Shown here piece after piece: positions 7,560 through 15,998 of a DNA stretch of 64,000 bases (its first letter is position 1; every line of letters starts with the position of its first letter). Position numbers and translations under genes: made by a program. The stretch lies in assembly GCA_029561145.1 (NCBI GenBank), contig JAKQJM010000047.1:49128-113127 (forward strand), in the 5' to 3' direction. The notes under the pieces are model-generated. The model made no database searches and was not told the origin of the DNA. It was given only the letters and a program-made list of their open reading frames with translations. This DNA comes from Pseudomonadota bacterium (lineage in GTDB: Bacteria; Pseudomonadota; Gammaproteobacteria; Xanthomonadales; Rhodanobacteraceae).

Positions 7560-10500
7560 ATGACCCTCGCCGAACTCAGCCTCAAGCGTCCGGTCACAGC
7601 GGTGATGTTCTTCATCTCGATGACGGTGATCGGCTTGCTCGCCGCATTCCGTTTGCCGCTCGAGTACATGCCGGATATCGAGGCGCCGTTCCTGTTCATC
7701 GACATTCCATACCCCGGATCGACGCCGGCCGAGATCGAGCGGACGATCGTGCGGCCGGTCGAGGAAGCACTGTCGACGCTGACCGGCATCCAGACCATGA
7801 ATTCCCAGTCGCGGGCCGACGGCGGCCAGGTGTTCCTTGAGTTCAAGTGGGGACAGAACGTCGCCACCAAGGCGGTCGAGGCGCGCGACAAGATCGACGC
7901 GATCCGCGCCGACCTGCCGACCGATCTGCAACGCTATTTCGTGCTCAAGTTCTCGACCTCCGATCAGCCGGTCATGCAACTGCGCATTTCCAGCGATGGC
8001 GATCTTTCCAATTCCTACGAACTGCTCGACCGCAAGCTCAAGCGGCCGCTCGAACGACTGCCTGGCGTGGCCAAGGTCTCGATCGAAGGCGTTGCTCCAC
8101 CCGAGGTCCAGATCGAGTTGTCGTCGGATCGCCTGAGCGCGCACAACGTCAATCTCAACGACCTGGCGAAGCTGCTGCGTGACGCCAACTTCTCGACCTC
8201 GGCCGGTCAGATCCATGACGGCGGCATGCGTTATCGCGTGCAGCCCATGGGCGAATGGCGTTCGCTCGACGAGATCCGCGATCTGGTCCTCAATGATGCC
8301 GGCCTGCGACTTGGCGACATCGCCGACGTGCAGTTGCGTCCGGCTATCCTCGACTACGAGCGACGCCTCGATCAGCGACCCGCGGTCGCGGTCGACATCA
8401 GCCGTGAACGCAGCGCGAACCTGGTCGAAGTCGGACGCGCCGTCCTTGCCGAGGTGGGCAAGGTTTCACGCGAGCCTGAAATGAAGGGGCTCAAGCTGTA
8501 TTTCCTGCAGAACCAGGCCAAGGGCGTCACCGATTCACTGCGCGAGCTCGGCAAGGCCGGTATCGAGGGCACGATCCTGTCGGTGCTCGTGCTGTTCTTC
8601 TTCCTGCGTGACTGGCGCGCCACCGCCATGGTGTCGCTGGCGATCCCGATCTGCTTCGTGATGACTCTCGGCTGCATGTATTTCTTCGGCATCAGCCTGA
8701 ACATCCTGTCGATGATGGGATTGCTGCTCGCGGTCGGCATGCTTGTCGACAATGCGGTCGTTGCCGTCGAAAGCATCTACCAGTATCGCGAGCGCTATCC
8801 GGATCGTCCCTGGTACAGCGCCGTGGAAGGTACGCGGGCCGTCGGCACCGCGATCACGGCAGGAACCCTGACCAGCATCATCGTGTTCCTGCCGAATGTA
8901 TTCGGTGAGCGCACGCCGATCGCGATCTACCTGACCCAGGTCGCGATCTCGATGGCGATCGCGCATATCGCGTCGTGGCTGGTCGCGGTCAGCCTCATCC
9001 CGATGCTGGCGGCCAAACTGCCGCCACCCAGGTTCATCGGAAAGGAGAATGCGGTCACCCGCCTGCAGAGGCGCTACGGCCGCTTCGTCGAATGGACACT
9101 GCAGCATCGTCGCAAGACCATGTTCGGCCTGCTGGCCCTGCTCCTGGTAAGCGTCATCCCGATGACCCAGACCAAGACCGACATGTTTCCGGCAGGCGAC
9201 ACGCGCGAGTTGCAGTTGCGCTACGACCTCAATGGAAACTATCGCCTGCCGCAGCTCGAGCAATCGATAGGCACGATCGAGCATTACCTCGACGCGCACC
9301 GGTCGGAGTTCGAGATCCGCAACATCTACAGCTATTTCAACGAGCGCGGCGATGCGCAGACCAATATCCTGCTCACCGACGACAGCGATGCGAAGCGCAC
9401 GGCCAGCGAGATCATGGACGATATCCGCAAGAATCTGCCCAAACTCGCGATCGGCACAGTCGGTTTTGATCGAAACGGAGGCAGCGACAACGGCATCAAG
9501 CTTTCCCTGATCGGCGATTCCAACGAGACCCTGCACGAGCAGTCGGACGCGGTCATCGCCCTGCTGAACCGGATTCCCGGACTGCACGATGTCCGTCTCG
9601 CCGAAGGCGCGCAGGATCGCGAGGTAGCCGTGCGCATTGATCGCGAACGCGCGCGAAACTACGGTTTCAGCGCCAACGACGTGGCCCAGTACGTGTCGAT
9701 TGCGTTGCGCGGTGCGCAGCTCCGCGATTTCCGTCGCGGTGACACGCAGATTCCGACCTGGCTGCGGTTCCAGAATGCCGATGCGCAGAGCATCAGCAAC
9801 ATGTCCGACTACAAACTGCGTGCGCCGGACGGCAGCCAGGTGCCGCTGATGGCGATGGTCGAGGTGCAGACCCAGGGTGCGGCGTCCGGCATCAGCCGGC
9901 AGAATCGCCAGACCGCGTTGCAGATCCAGACCAACGTCGACAGCGAGACCACGCCCGACGAGGCGCGCGAGCGCATCGAAAAGGCGATGGAGAAAGTGTC
10001 GCTGCCAGCGGGCTACGGCTGGACATTCGGCACCTCGTTCCGCAATGCCGATGAAACCGGCGAGCGCATGATGTTCAACATCCTGATCGCGCTGCTGCTG
10101 GTCTACGTGGTCATGTGCGCGATGTTCGAGTCGCTGATCTATCCCGCGGCGATCATGACCACGTTCGTGTTCTCGATTTTCGGCGTGTTCTGGCTGTTCT
10201 GGATCACGAGCACGACGTTCTCGTTCATGGCGATGATCGGGATCCTGATCCTGATGGGCGTTGTCGTGAACAACGGCATCGTCATGCTGATGCACATCAA
10301 CCAGCTTCGCCACGAGGGCCAGTTGCGCACGGCGGCGCTCGTCCAGGGCAGCAAGGATCGCCTGCGCCCGGTGCTGATGACGATGGGAACGGCGATCCTC
10401 GCGATGGTCCCGTTGTGCATCGGCACGGTCCAGGTCGGCGGCGACGGACCGCCGTACTTCCCGATGGCGCGCGCGATCGTTGGCGGGCTGATGTTCTCGA

Positions 10501-10628
10501 CTATCGTCACCTTGCTCGCGTTGCCGGTGATCTATTCGCTGCTTGACGACGCGCGCGGCTGGATCCGGAACGTCAGCAAGGACGGAAGGGCAGGCAGGTT
10601 GCTGCGGCACCGACCCGCGGTCACCTGA
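7560..10628 (+). CDS. RND efflux permease, second subunit with altered proton relay
   Basis: A 1,022-residue RND permease with the complete 12-TM, two-porter-domain architecture. It starts at ATG 7560 behind a good AAGGAG site. In TM4 it reads L-V-D-N-A: Asp397 matches AcrB D407, but the D408 position is Asn398. In TM10 it reads V-V-V-N-N-G: the lysine position (AcrB K940) is Asn904. Its partner encoded upstream keeps all three residues. The simplest reading is a heteromeric pump in which this subunit binds or conducts substrate while the first drives proton flow, by analogy with the division of labour proposed for MdtB/MdtC. A self-sufficient permease with a different relay remains possible. 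Confidence 0.9.
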   Translation: MTLAELSLKRPVTAVMFFISMTVIGLLAAFRLPLEYMPDIEAPFLFIDIPYPGSTPAEIERTIVRPVEEALSTLTGIQTMNSQSRADGGQVFLEFKWGQNVATKAVEARDKIDAIRADLPTDLQRYFVLKFSTSDQPVMQLRISSDGDLSNSYELLDRKLKRPLERLPGVAKVSIEGVAPPEVQIELSSDRLSAHNVNLNDLAKLLRDANFSTSAGQIHDGGMRYRVQPMGEWRSLDEIRDLVLNDAGLRLGDIADVQLRPAILDYERRLDQRPAVAVDISRERSANLVEVGRAVLAEVGKVSREPEMKGLKLYFLQNQAKGVTDSLRELGKAGIEGTILSVLVLFFFLRDWRATAMVSLAIPICFVMTLGCMYFFGISLNILSMMGLLLAVGMLVDNAVVAVESIYQYRERYPDRPWYSAVEGTRAVGTAITAGTLTSIIVFLPNVFGERTPIAIYLTQVAISMAIAHIASWLVAVSLIPMLAAKLPPPRFIGKENAVTRLQRRYGRFVEWTLQHRRKTMFGLLALLLVSVIPMTQTKTDMFPAGDTRELQLRYDLNGNYRLPQLEQSIGTIEHYLDAHRSEFEIRNIYSYFNERGDAQTNILLTDDSDAKRTASEIMDDIRKNLPKLAIGTVGFDRNGGSDNGIKLSLIGDSNETLHEQSDAVIALLNRIPGLHDVRLAEGAQDREVAVRIDRERARNYGFSANDVAQYVSIALRGAQLRDFRRGDTQIPTWLRFQNADAQSISNMSDYKLRAPDGSQVPLMAMVEVQTQGAASGISRQNRQTALQIQTNVDSETTPDEARERIEKAMEKVSLPAGYGWTFGTSFRNADETGERMMFNILIALLLVYVVMCAMFESLIYPAAIMTTFVFSIFGVFWLFWITSTTFSFMAMIGILILMGVVVNNGIVMLMHINQLRHEGQLRTAALVQGSKDRLRPVLMTMGTAILAMVPLCIGTVQVGGDGPPYFPMARAIVGGLMFSTIVTLLALPVIYSLLDDARGWIRNVSKDGRAGRLLRHRPAVT

Positions 10629-10644
10629 TCCAGATCGACGCCAA

Positions 10645-10678
10645 TGGCGGCGCCGGATGGCCGTCCGGCAGGCCGCCA
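10645..10678. terminator. Hairpin terminator between convergent efflux and peptidase genes
   Basis: TGGCGGC-GCCGGA (10645-10657) pairs with TCCGGC-AG-GCCGCCA (10664-10678), a 13-bp stem with a two-base bulge and a six-base loop. It lies between the stop of the second RND permease and the stop of the convergent isoaspartyl peptidase gene. No T-run follows on either strand, so efficiency is uncertain. Confidence 0.5.
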
Positions 10679-10686
10679 GGATCGGG

Positions 10687-11700
10687 CTAGGGCGTCGACT
10701 CCTTCTCGTCGGAATAGATCGCCACGTGGGTGATGCCATCGGCGCCGATCCATGCGCGGAACATGCCGTCGGTATTGAACGGCATCGCGATGCTGCCGTC
10801 GGCGCCGAGCGCAATCGCTCCGCCGTCGCCGCCGAGTGCCGGGATGTCCTTGTTGATGACCTGCTCGGCTGCCTCGGCCAGCGGTTGCCTGAGCAGATCG
10901 ACACGCATGCAGATCGAATGGGCGGCGACCGTGCGCAGGTAGAACTCGCCCCAGCCGGTTCCTGAAACCGCGCAGCGGGCATCCGCATAGGTGCCGGCGC
11001 CGATCACGGGCGAATCGCCGATGCGGCCGAAGCGCTTGTTGGTCATGCCGCCGGTCGAGGTGCCGGCGGCGAGATGGCCCTCCTTGTCGAGGGCCACGGC
11101 GCCGACGGTGCCGAAATGTTTCGCCGTTTCGAGATCGGCATGCGCCTGACCGGCTTTCTCTTCGGCGAGCGCCTTCTGCAACTGTTGCCAGCGTTTCTCG
11201 GTGCGGAAATAAGCGGGGTCGACGAGCACGATACCCTGGGCCTTGGCGAACGCTTCTGCGCCTGCGCCCGCCATCATCACGTGTTCGGATTTCTCCATGA
11301 TGCTGCGCGCAAGCAGGATCGGATTGCGCACCGTGCGCACACCGGCGACCGCGCCGGCTTTCAGCGTATGTCCATCCATGATCGATGCATCGAGTTCGTT
11401 CTTCCCGTCATGGGTGAACACCGCTCCCTTGCCGGCGTTGAAGTTCGGATCGTCCTCGAGCACGCCGATTGCCGCGGTGACGGCATCGAGGGCCGGCTTG
11501 CCCGATTTCAGTTCGGCATAGCCCTTGTTGACCGCCTTGAGCAAGGCGGCCCGCACATCGGCTTCGGCTTTCGGGGTCATCTCGCTGCGAACGACGCCGG
11601 CACCGCCATGGATGACCAGGACGGGTTTGCCCTCCGATGCGCTCACGTTGAGGCTGGTTCCGAACAGGGCGGCGGCACAAAGCCAGTGGAGTCGATTCAT
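10687..11700 (-). CDS. Exported isoaspartyl peptidase / L-asparaginase (plant-type, Ntn hydrolase)
   Basis: A 337-residue member of the N-terminal-nucleophile asparaginase family (E. coli IaaA type), which hydrolyses beta-aspartyl dipeptides and often L-asparagine. Residues 1-22 form a Sec signal peptide. The alpha part starts KPVLVIHGGAGV. Autocleavage is expected before Thr198 in the H-F-G-T-V-G-A-V motif, which becomes the nucleophile of the beta chain; the TSTGGMTNK and GDSPVIGAGTYAD blocks follow. The ATG at 11700 overlaps the stop of the upstream cyanophycinase gene (ATGA), so the two are translationally coupled. This fits a pathway: cyanophycinase releases beta-Asp-Arg dipeptides and this enzyme splits them to aspartate and arginine. 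Confidence 0.92.
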   Translation of the reverse strand: MNRLHWLCAAALFGTSLNVSASEGKPVLVIHGGAGVVRSEMTPKAEADVRAALLKAVNKGYAELKSGKPALDAVTAAIGVLEDDPNFNAGKGAVFTHDGKNELDASIMDGHTLKAGAVAGVRTVRNPILLARSIMEKSEHVMMAGAGAEAFAKAQGIVLVDPAYFRTEKRWQQLQKALAEEKAGQAHADLETAKHFGTVGAVALDKEGHLAAGTSTGGMTNKRFGRIGDSPVIGAGTYADARCAVSGTGWGEFYLRTVAAHSICMRVDLLRQPLAEAAEQVINKDIPALGGDGGAIALGADGSIAMPFNTDGMFRAWIGADGITHVAIYSDEKESTP

Positions 11701-12764
11701 GGATTTCCTCGTTTGGACGCGGCTGGTGCAGTTGCGATGGATTGCTCGTGGAGCTCGAGGGCACCATTCCTGACCTCGGCTTTTCTTGCGAACGCAGGGC
11801 GCTCGATGGTTGTCGTGCGCAGATTCAACAGGCTGCCGGGTCCGATTCCGGTGACATCGATACCGGTCCAGCTCAGCGCGGCGTCCGGCTTCGCGATCGC
11901 CGGCGCGCCTTGTGCCCGGACCAGCCAGGCGTATCCGCCGCTTCCACTGTAAAGCCTGCCGAGGCCGTCGCCATCGATGCAAAGCGCGGTGTTTTCGTCA
12001 ATGCCGAGGCCGATCGGATGATCGATCAGGCGATTCGTCTGCGCCTTGGCCAGGAAAGCGATCAGGCGACCCAGGCGCTCGCGCTTGCCGAAATGACTGT
12101 CCGTGATGATCCGGTCGAGGAAGGGCAGGTGCAGGAAGCCGCTGTCGAGAGTCACCGCCGCGCCGAGCGGACGCGCGAGTGCTTCTTCCGAGGTGATGCT
12201 GCCGCCATCGAGCGCGCCATAGCTGGTCGCGCCGAGGATGGCGAGGCCGGCGCTGGTTCCACCGAGCGGCTTGCCTTGCCGTACATGGTGATCGAGAGCG
12301 GTGTTCAGGCGCGTTCCCTTCCAGTAGCGGATGTAATTGGCCTGATCACCGCCCGCGATGAAAATGCCATCGGCCCGTTCGATCGCCTTGATCACGAATG
12401 GATCGTCCGCGGCCTCGCGACGGCTGAAGACGAAGGTCTGTACCGAAGTGACGCCACCGATATCGTCATGCAGGCGACGCTGCAGCTCGTCGTCGCCGGA
12501 GGCGCGCACGATCACGACATGGCCATTGCCGCTGCGTTCGACGAACCAGCGGAAGGCTTCATCGACCCAGTCGCCACCGCCCATCAGCATCAGTCCCGGC
12601 GTCGGTGCGGAAGGAGTCGCCGCCTGGAGTTCGCCTATCGAGTAGTAGGTGAATCCCGGGTGTTCGCGGGCCTCGGCAAGCGCATTTGCCGCCGTGCCGC
12701 ACAGGACGATCGCGATCAGGCACGCGGCGAACCGGAACGCGCGGGAATTCGATGCAAGCAACAT
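11697..12764 (-). CDS. Exported cyanophycinase (peptidase family S51)
   Basis: A 355-residue serine exopeptidase that degrades cyanophycin (poly-aspartate with arginine side chains) to beta-Asp-Arg. A signal peptide covers about residues 1-30 (hydrophobic 11-29, A-L-A cleavage). The core shows the family landmarks: LMLMGGGDW, GIFIAGGDQANY, and the nucleophile elbow G-G-T-S-A-G with Ser171, followed by the D-S-H-F-G-K-R-E-R block. The ATG at 12764 opens on the signal peptide; an in-frame ATG at 12845 would add 27 unlikely residues. It resembles extracellular CphE-type enzymes more than the cytosolic CphB because it is exported. No cyanophycin synthetase is in the window, so external polymer is the likely substrate. 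Confidence 0.88.
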   Translation of the reverse strand: MLLASNSRAFRFAACLIAIVLCGTAANALAEAREHPGFTYYSIGELQAATPSAPTPGLMLMGGGDWVDEAFRWFVERSGNGHVVIVRASGDDELQRRLHDDIGGVTSVQTFVFSRREAADDPFVIKAIERADGIFIAGGDQANYIRYWKGTRLNTALDHHVRQGKPLGGTSAGLAILGATSYGALDGGSITSEEALARPLGAAVTLDSGFLHLPFLDRIITDSHFGKRERLGRLIAFLAKAQTNRLIDHPIGLGIDENTALCIDGDGLGRLYSGSGGYAWLVRAQGAPAIAKPDAALSWTGIDVTGIGPGSLLNLRTTTIERPAFARKAEVRNGALELHEQSIATAPAASKRGNP

Positions 12765-12979
12765 GGTGGCCACCGGTCCTGAAAGCAGGTGATGGTGACA
12801 CGCCGTACCGCGACTCTCAATCGGTGTCGACAGTACTTTCGTCATCTTTTCAATCGCGCGATCGAGGCACAGAATCGCAAGGCGAGAGCTGTGCCTGGCG
12901 ATGTTTGTCTACGGGGTGCCCCGGCCAGCTTCCGCGATGATTCCCATCGATCGTTGCCTTTCATCCATCGAGAACTCCC
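12765..12979. other. Divergent promoter region of the cyanophycinase operon and TonB receptor
   Basis: A 215-base non-coding interval between divergent start codons. It must carry both promoters. I see no convincing palindrome or consensus promoter. Shared location suggests co-regulation of the receptor with the two exported peptidases. Confidence 0.4.
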
Positions 12980-15781
12980 ATGCGCAGAAGTTCCTTGCTG
13001 TTGCCGATTCGTGTTGCCTTGTACGGTTCGCTCGTTCTGGCGAACGGTTTCGTTCTTGCCCAGTCCGATACGGGCTCCACCGATCCATCGACCACGACCG
13101 ACGAAACACTGTCGACCGTGACCGTGACCGGTTCGCGCATCCCGCGTGCCCAGGTCGAGGGGCCGGCACCGATCACGGTGATCTCGGCGGCCGAGATCAA
13201 GGCCGGCGGTTTCGGCAGCATTCCCGACGTGCTGCGTTCGGTGACCCAGAATGGCGGTGAAACGCAAAGCCAGCAATCCTCCAGTGGCGCCGATTTTTCG
13301 CCCGGCGCACAACAGGTCGACCTGCGTGGCCTCGGCCCGAATCACACCCTCGTCCTGGTCAATGGTCGTCGCATCGCCGATTTCCCGATGCCATTCAAGG
13401 GTCGCAGCAACTTCACCGATGTATCGAGCATTCCGATCGGCATGATCGATCGCATCGAGATCCTGACCGGTAGCGCCTCGGCGGTGTATGGCTCCGATGC
13501 GATTTCGGGAGTCGTCAACTTCATCCTCAAGAAGAAGGCCGATGGCACGACGGTGGATTTCCGCTACGGCGACACCGAGCGTGGCGGCGGTGAATCCTAC
13601 AAGCTCAACCTTTCGACCGGTTTCTCGCACAACGACTTCAACCTGGTCTTCGGTGCCGAACTGATCGACCAGCAACCGCTGTGGGCATACGACCGCGACA
13701 TCCAGGATTCCACGGCCGATGCACCGACCACACGCTCGCGGACGCCGCGACGCACCTTCCTGCGCACCGACTACGACGACAACTACATCGATCCCGGTGA
13801 AGAGGTCTGTGCGGGCCTGGCCGACCTCAACGGTGGCTCGACGTTTTATGCAAACCGCATCAACTACGGAAATTTCTGCGGCAGCCGGGAATCGATCGGC
13901 TATGGAACGATCCTGAGCGAACGCAAGGGCATCAACACCTACACCTCGATGAACATGCCGATCGGCGAATCGTTGACCTGGTTCGCCGACGTCCAGGCCG
14001 GCTACAGCAAGGTCAGCCTGTTCCGCGACGTCGAGCAGTGGAGCTACATGGCTCCGGATGGCAATGAAGAAGGCTACTTCTACAACCAGGCCACCGGGCA
14101 GATCGAATACTGGGGGCGCCAGTTCACTCCCGAGGAAATGGGAGGCCTCAATCGCGGCAAGATCGAGACCACGCAGAAGACCTTCGGCTTGACCACCGGC
14201 CTGCGCGGGACGTTCGGCGAAAACTGGGACTATGAAACCTCGCTGAGCCACTCCCAGTACGACGCCACGATCAGCTGGCCGCAGATCGTCGCCGCGCTGG
14301 CGAACAACCTCTATCTCGGACCGCAGCTCGGGATCGACGAAGACAGCGGTTTCCCGATCTTCAATGCGGATCCCGGCCGCCTGTACACGCCTCTGACACG
14401 TGGCGAGTACGATTCGATCGCACAGCGCACGGTCTACCATCCCGAGTCGCAGAGCGACACCCTGGCATTCACCGTATCGAACCTTGATCTGTTCCAGATG
14501 CCTGCCGGCCCGGCCGGATTCGCCGGTGTCGTCGAGTACGGCTACCAGTCCTACGACCTCAAGCCGGATCCATTGGCCACCCAGTACTACTATTACAGCT
14601 GGAAGGATTCCGATGGCAGTGGCAGCCGCAATCGCTGGGCGGCTGCCGGCGAACTTCGCCTGCCCCTGCTCGATACGTTGAACCTCAGTGTTGCCGGTCG
14701 CTACGACGATTATCGGTTTGCCGGCAACAGCGCGGACAAGTTCACCTACAGCGCCGGACTCGAATGGCGTCCGGTCGAACCTCTGCTGGTTCGCGGTTCG
14801 TACGGAACGGCGTTCCGTGCGCCCGATCTCCACTACGTCTACGCCGGCGTCGGCAACGACGAGACAGGCGGAACCGACTATTACCGCTGCCGCACCGAGG
14901 AACCCGACGAGGACATCACCGATTGCTCCTACTCCGACGAGGGACTGATCCGCACCCGCAGCGGCAACCGCGCCCTCGGCCCGGAAACCAGCACCTCGTG
15001 GACGGCAGGTTTCGTCTTCTCGCCACGCGACAACCTTGACCTGTCGATCGACTACTTCGACATCGACATGCGCAATCAGGTGCAGGACCTGAGTACCGAT
15101 CGTCTGCTCCAGCTCGAGGCGAACTGTCGCATTGGAACCGACGTCAACGGCAACCCGGTCGACACGTCGTCACCGAGTTGCATCGACGCGATTGCGCGCA
15201 TCAACCGACTCGCCAACGGCAACCTGTACGGGATCACGGTCAATCCGGTCAACGTCGCGCGTGAGCGCACCAATGGCCTCGACCTGAGTGCCCATTACAG
15301 GCTCGCCACCGGCATCGGCGATTTCCGTTTCTCGGGCAACTACACCTGGACGCGTGAGCATCTGTTCCAGCAGTACACCGGGGATCCCGAGGTCGACGAG
15401 TTCCTCGTCAACAGCGGATTCGACATTCCGCGCAGCAAGGCCAGTGCGAGCGTGTCGTGGGAGAAGGACGCCTGGACCGTGACCGTGCACGGCGATCGCC
15501 TCGGCCGACTGCCGAACTCCGACTCGTATGACCAGATCGTCGATACGGAAGCCGGCGAGGAGGCCTGGATCGGCGCGACCTACCGCTACAACCTGTCGAC
15601 CCAGTACCGCTTCAACGACCACATGCAGCTTTCGTTCGCGGTGACCAACCTGTTCGACAAGATGCCGCCGAAGGATCCGTCCTATACCTCGTATCCGTAC
15701 TACGATGTTTCGTGGTTCGATTCGATGGGACGCAGCTACTACCTGCAGTTCACGACGAAGTTCGGAGGTGGTGCGCTGTAA
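12980..15781 (+). CDS. TonB-dependent outer-membrane receptor
   Basis: A 933-residue receptor with signal peptide (about 1-28), a TonB-box-like L-S-T-V-T-V-T-G stretch, an N-terminal plug domain (about 45-180; SIPDVLRSV, QVDLRGLGPNHTLVLVNGRR, EILTGSASAVYGSDAISGVVNFIL) and a long C-terminal beta-barrel ending in aromatic FTTKFGGGAL. It belongs to the large receptor type common in Lysobacterales that takes up peptides or oligosaccharides rather than iron chelates; no FecR-type regulator or siderophore gene is near. Its head-to-head position with exported cyanophycinase and isoaspartyl peptidase suggests uptake of cyanophycin fragments such as beta-Asp-Arg. This substrate is inference. Confidence 0.92.
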   Translation: MRRSSLLLPIRVALYGSLVLANGFVLAQSDTGSTDPSTTTDETLSTVTVTGSRIPRAQVEGPAPITVISAAEIKAGGFGSIPDVLRSVTQNGGETQSQQSSSGADFSPGAQQVDLRGLGPNHTLVLVNGRRIADFPMPFKGRSNFTDVSSIPIGMIDRIEILTGSASAVYGSDAISGVVNFILKKKADGTTVDFRYGDTERGGGESYKLNLSTGFSHNDFNLVFGAELIDQQPLWAYDRDIQDSTADAPTTRSRTPRRTFLRTDYDDNYIDPGEEVCAGLADLNGGSTFYANRINYGNFCGSRESIGYGTILSERKGINTYTSMNMPIGESLTWFADVQAGYSKVSLFRDVEQWSYMAPDGNEEGYFYNQATGQIEYWGRQFTPEEMGGLNRGKIETTQKTFGLTTGLRGTFGENWDYETSLSHSQYDATISWPQIVAALANNLYLGPQLGIDEDSGFPIFNADPGRLYTPLTRGEYDSIAQRTVYHPESQSDTLAFTVSNLDLFQMPAGPAGFAGVVEYGYQSYDLKPDPLATQYYYYSWKDSDGSGSRNRWAAAGELRLPLLDTLNLSVAGRYDDYRFAGNSADKFTYSAGLEWRPVEPLLVRGSYGTAFRAPDLHYVYAGVGNDETGGTDYYRCRTEEPDEDITDCSYSDEGLIRTRSGNRALGPETSTSWTAGFVFSPRDNLDLSIDYFDIDMRNQVQDLSTDRLLQLEANCRIGTDVNGNPVDTSSPSCIDAIARINRLANGNLYGITVNPVNVARERTNGLDLSAHYRLATGIGDFRFSGNYTWTREHLFQQYTGDPEVDEFLVNSGFDIPRSKASASVSWEKDAWTVTVHGDRLGRLPNSDSYDQIVDTEAGEEAWIGATYRYNLSTQYRFNDHMQLSFAVTNLFDKMPPKDPSYTSYPYYDVSWFDSMGRSYYLQFTTKFGGGAL

Positions 15782-15998
15782 GGCGCGTCCGTCACGGCAG
15801 TGCCCACCGGCCACGGATTCCTTGCGCGGCCGAGTGGGCTTCACGGAAACTGGGGACGCAACCGTCCCGCACCGTTGACCCGGCCGGGCATCGTCGTCGC
15901 CGGGTGTCTCCGCTCCGCGGGACTCGCGCGGCCACGCCTCGCGCCGACCTGTACGATGGTCCGATGACAGTCGTCGCGCCACTTGCTACGGTGCAGGC

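Noticed and set aside
5543..10988. Long minus-strand open frames (782 and 817 codons) opposite the RND permease genes
   Set aside because: Same shadow effect; the compositions are abnormal (very rich in Asp, Arg, His and Gln) and there are no recognisable domains, while both plus-strand permeases are clear.
12842..14833. A 663-codon minus-strand open frame opposite the TonB receptor
   Set aside because: The receptor has signal peptide, TonB-box-like stretch, plug and barrel in order; the antisense frame has no such features and runs through the divergent promoter region.
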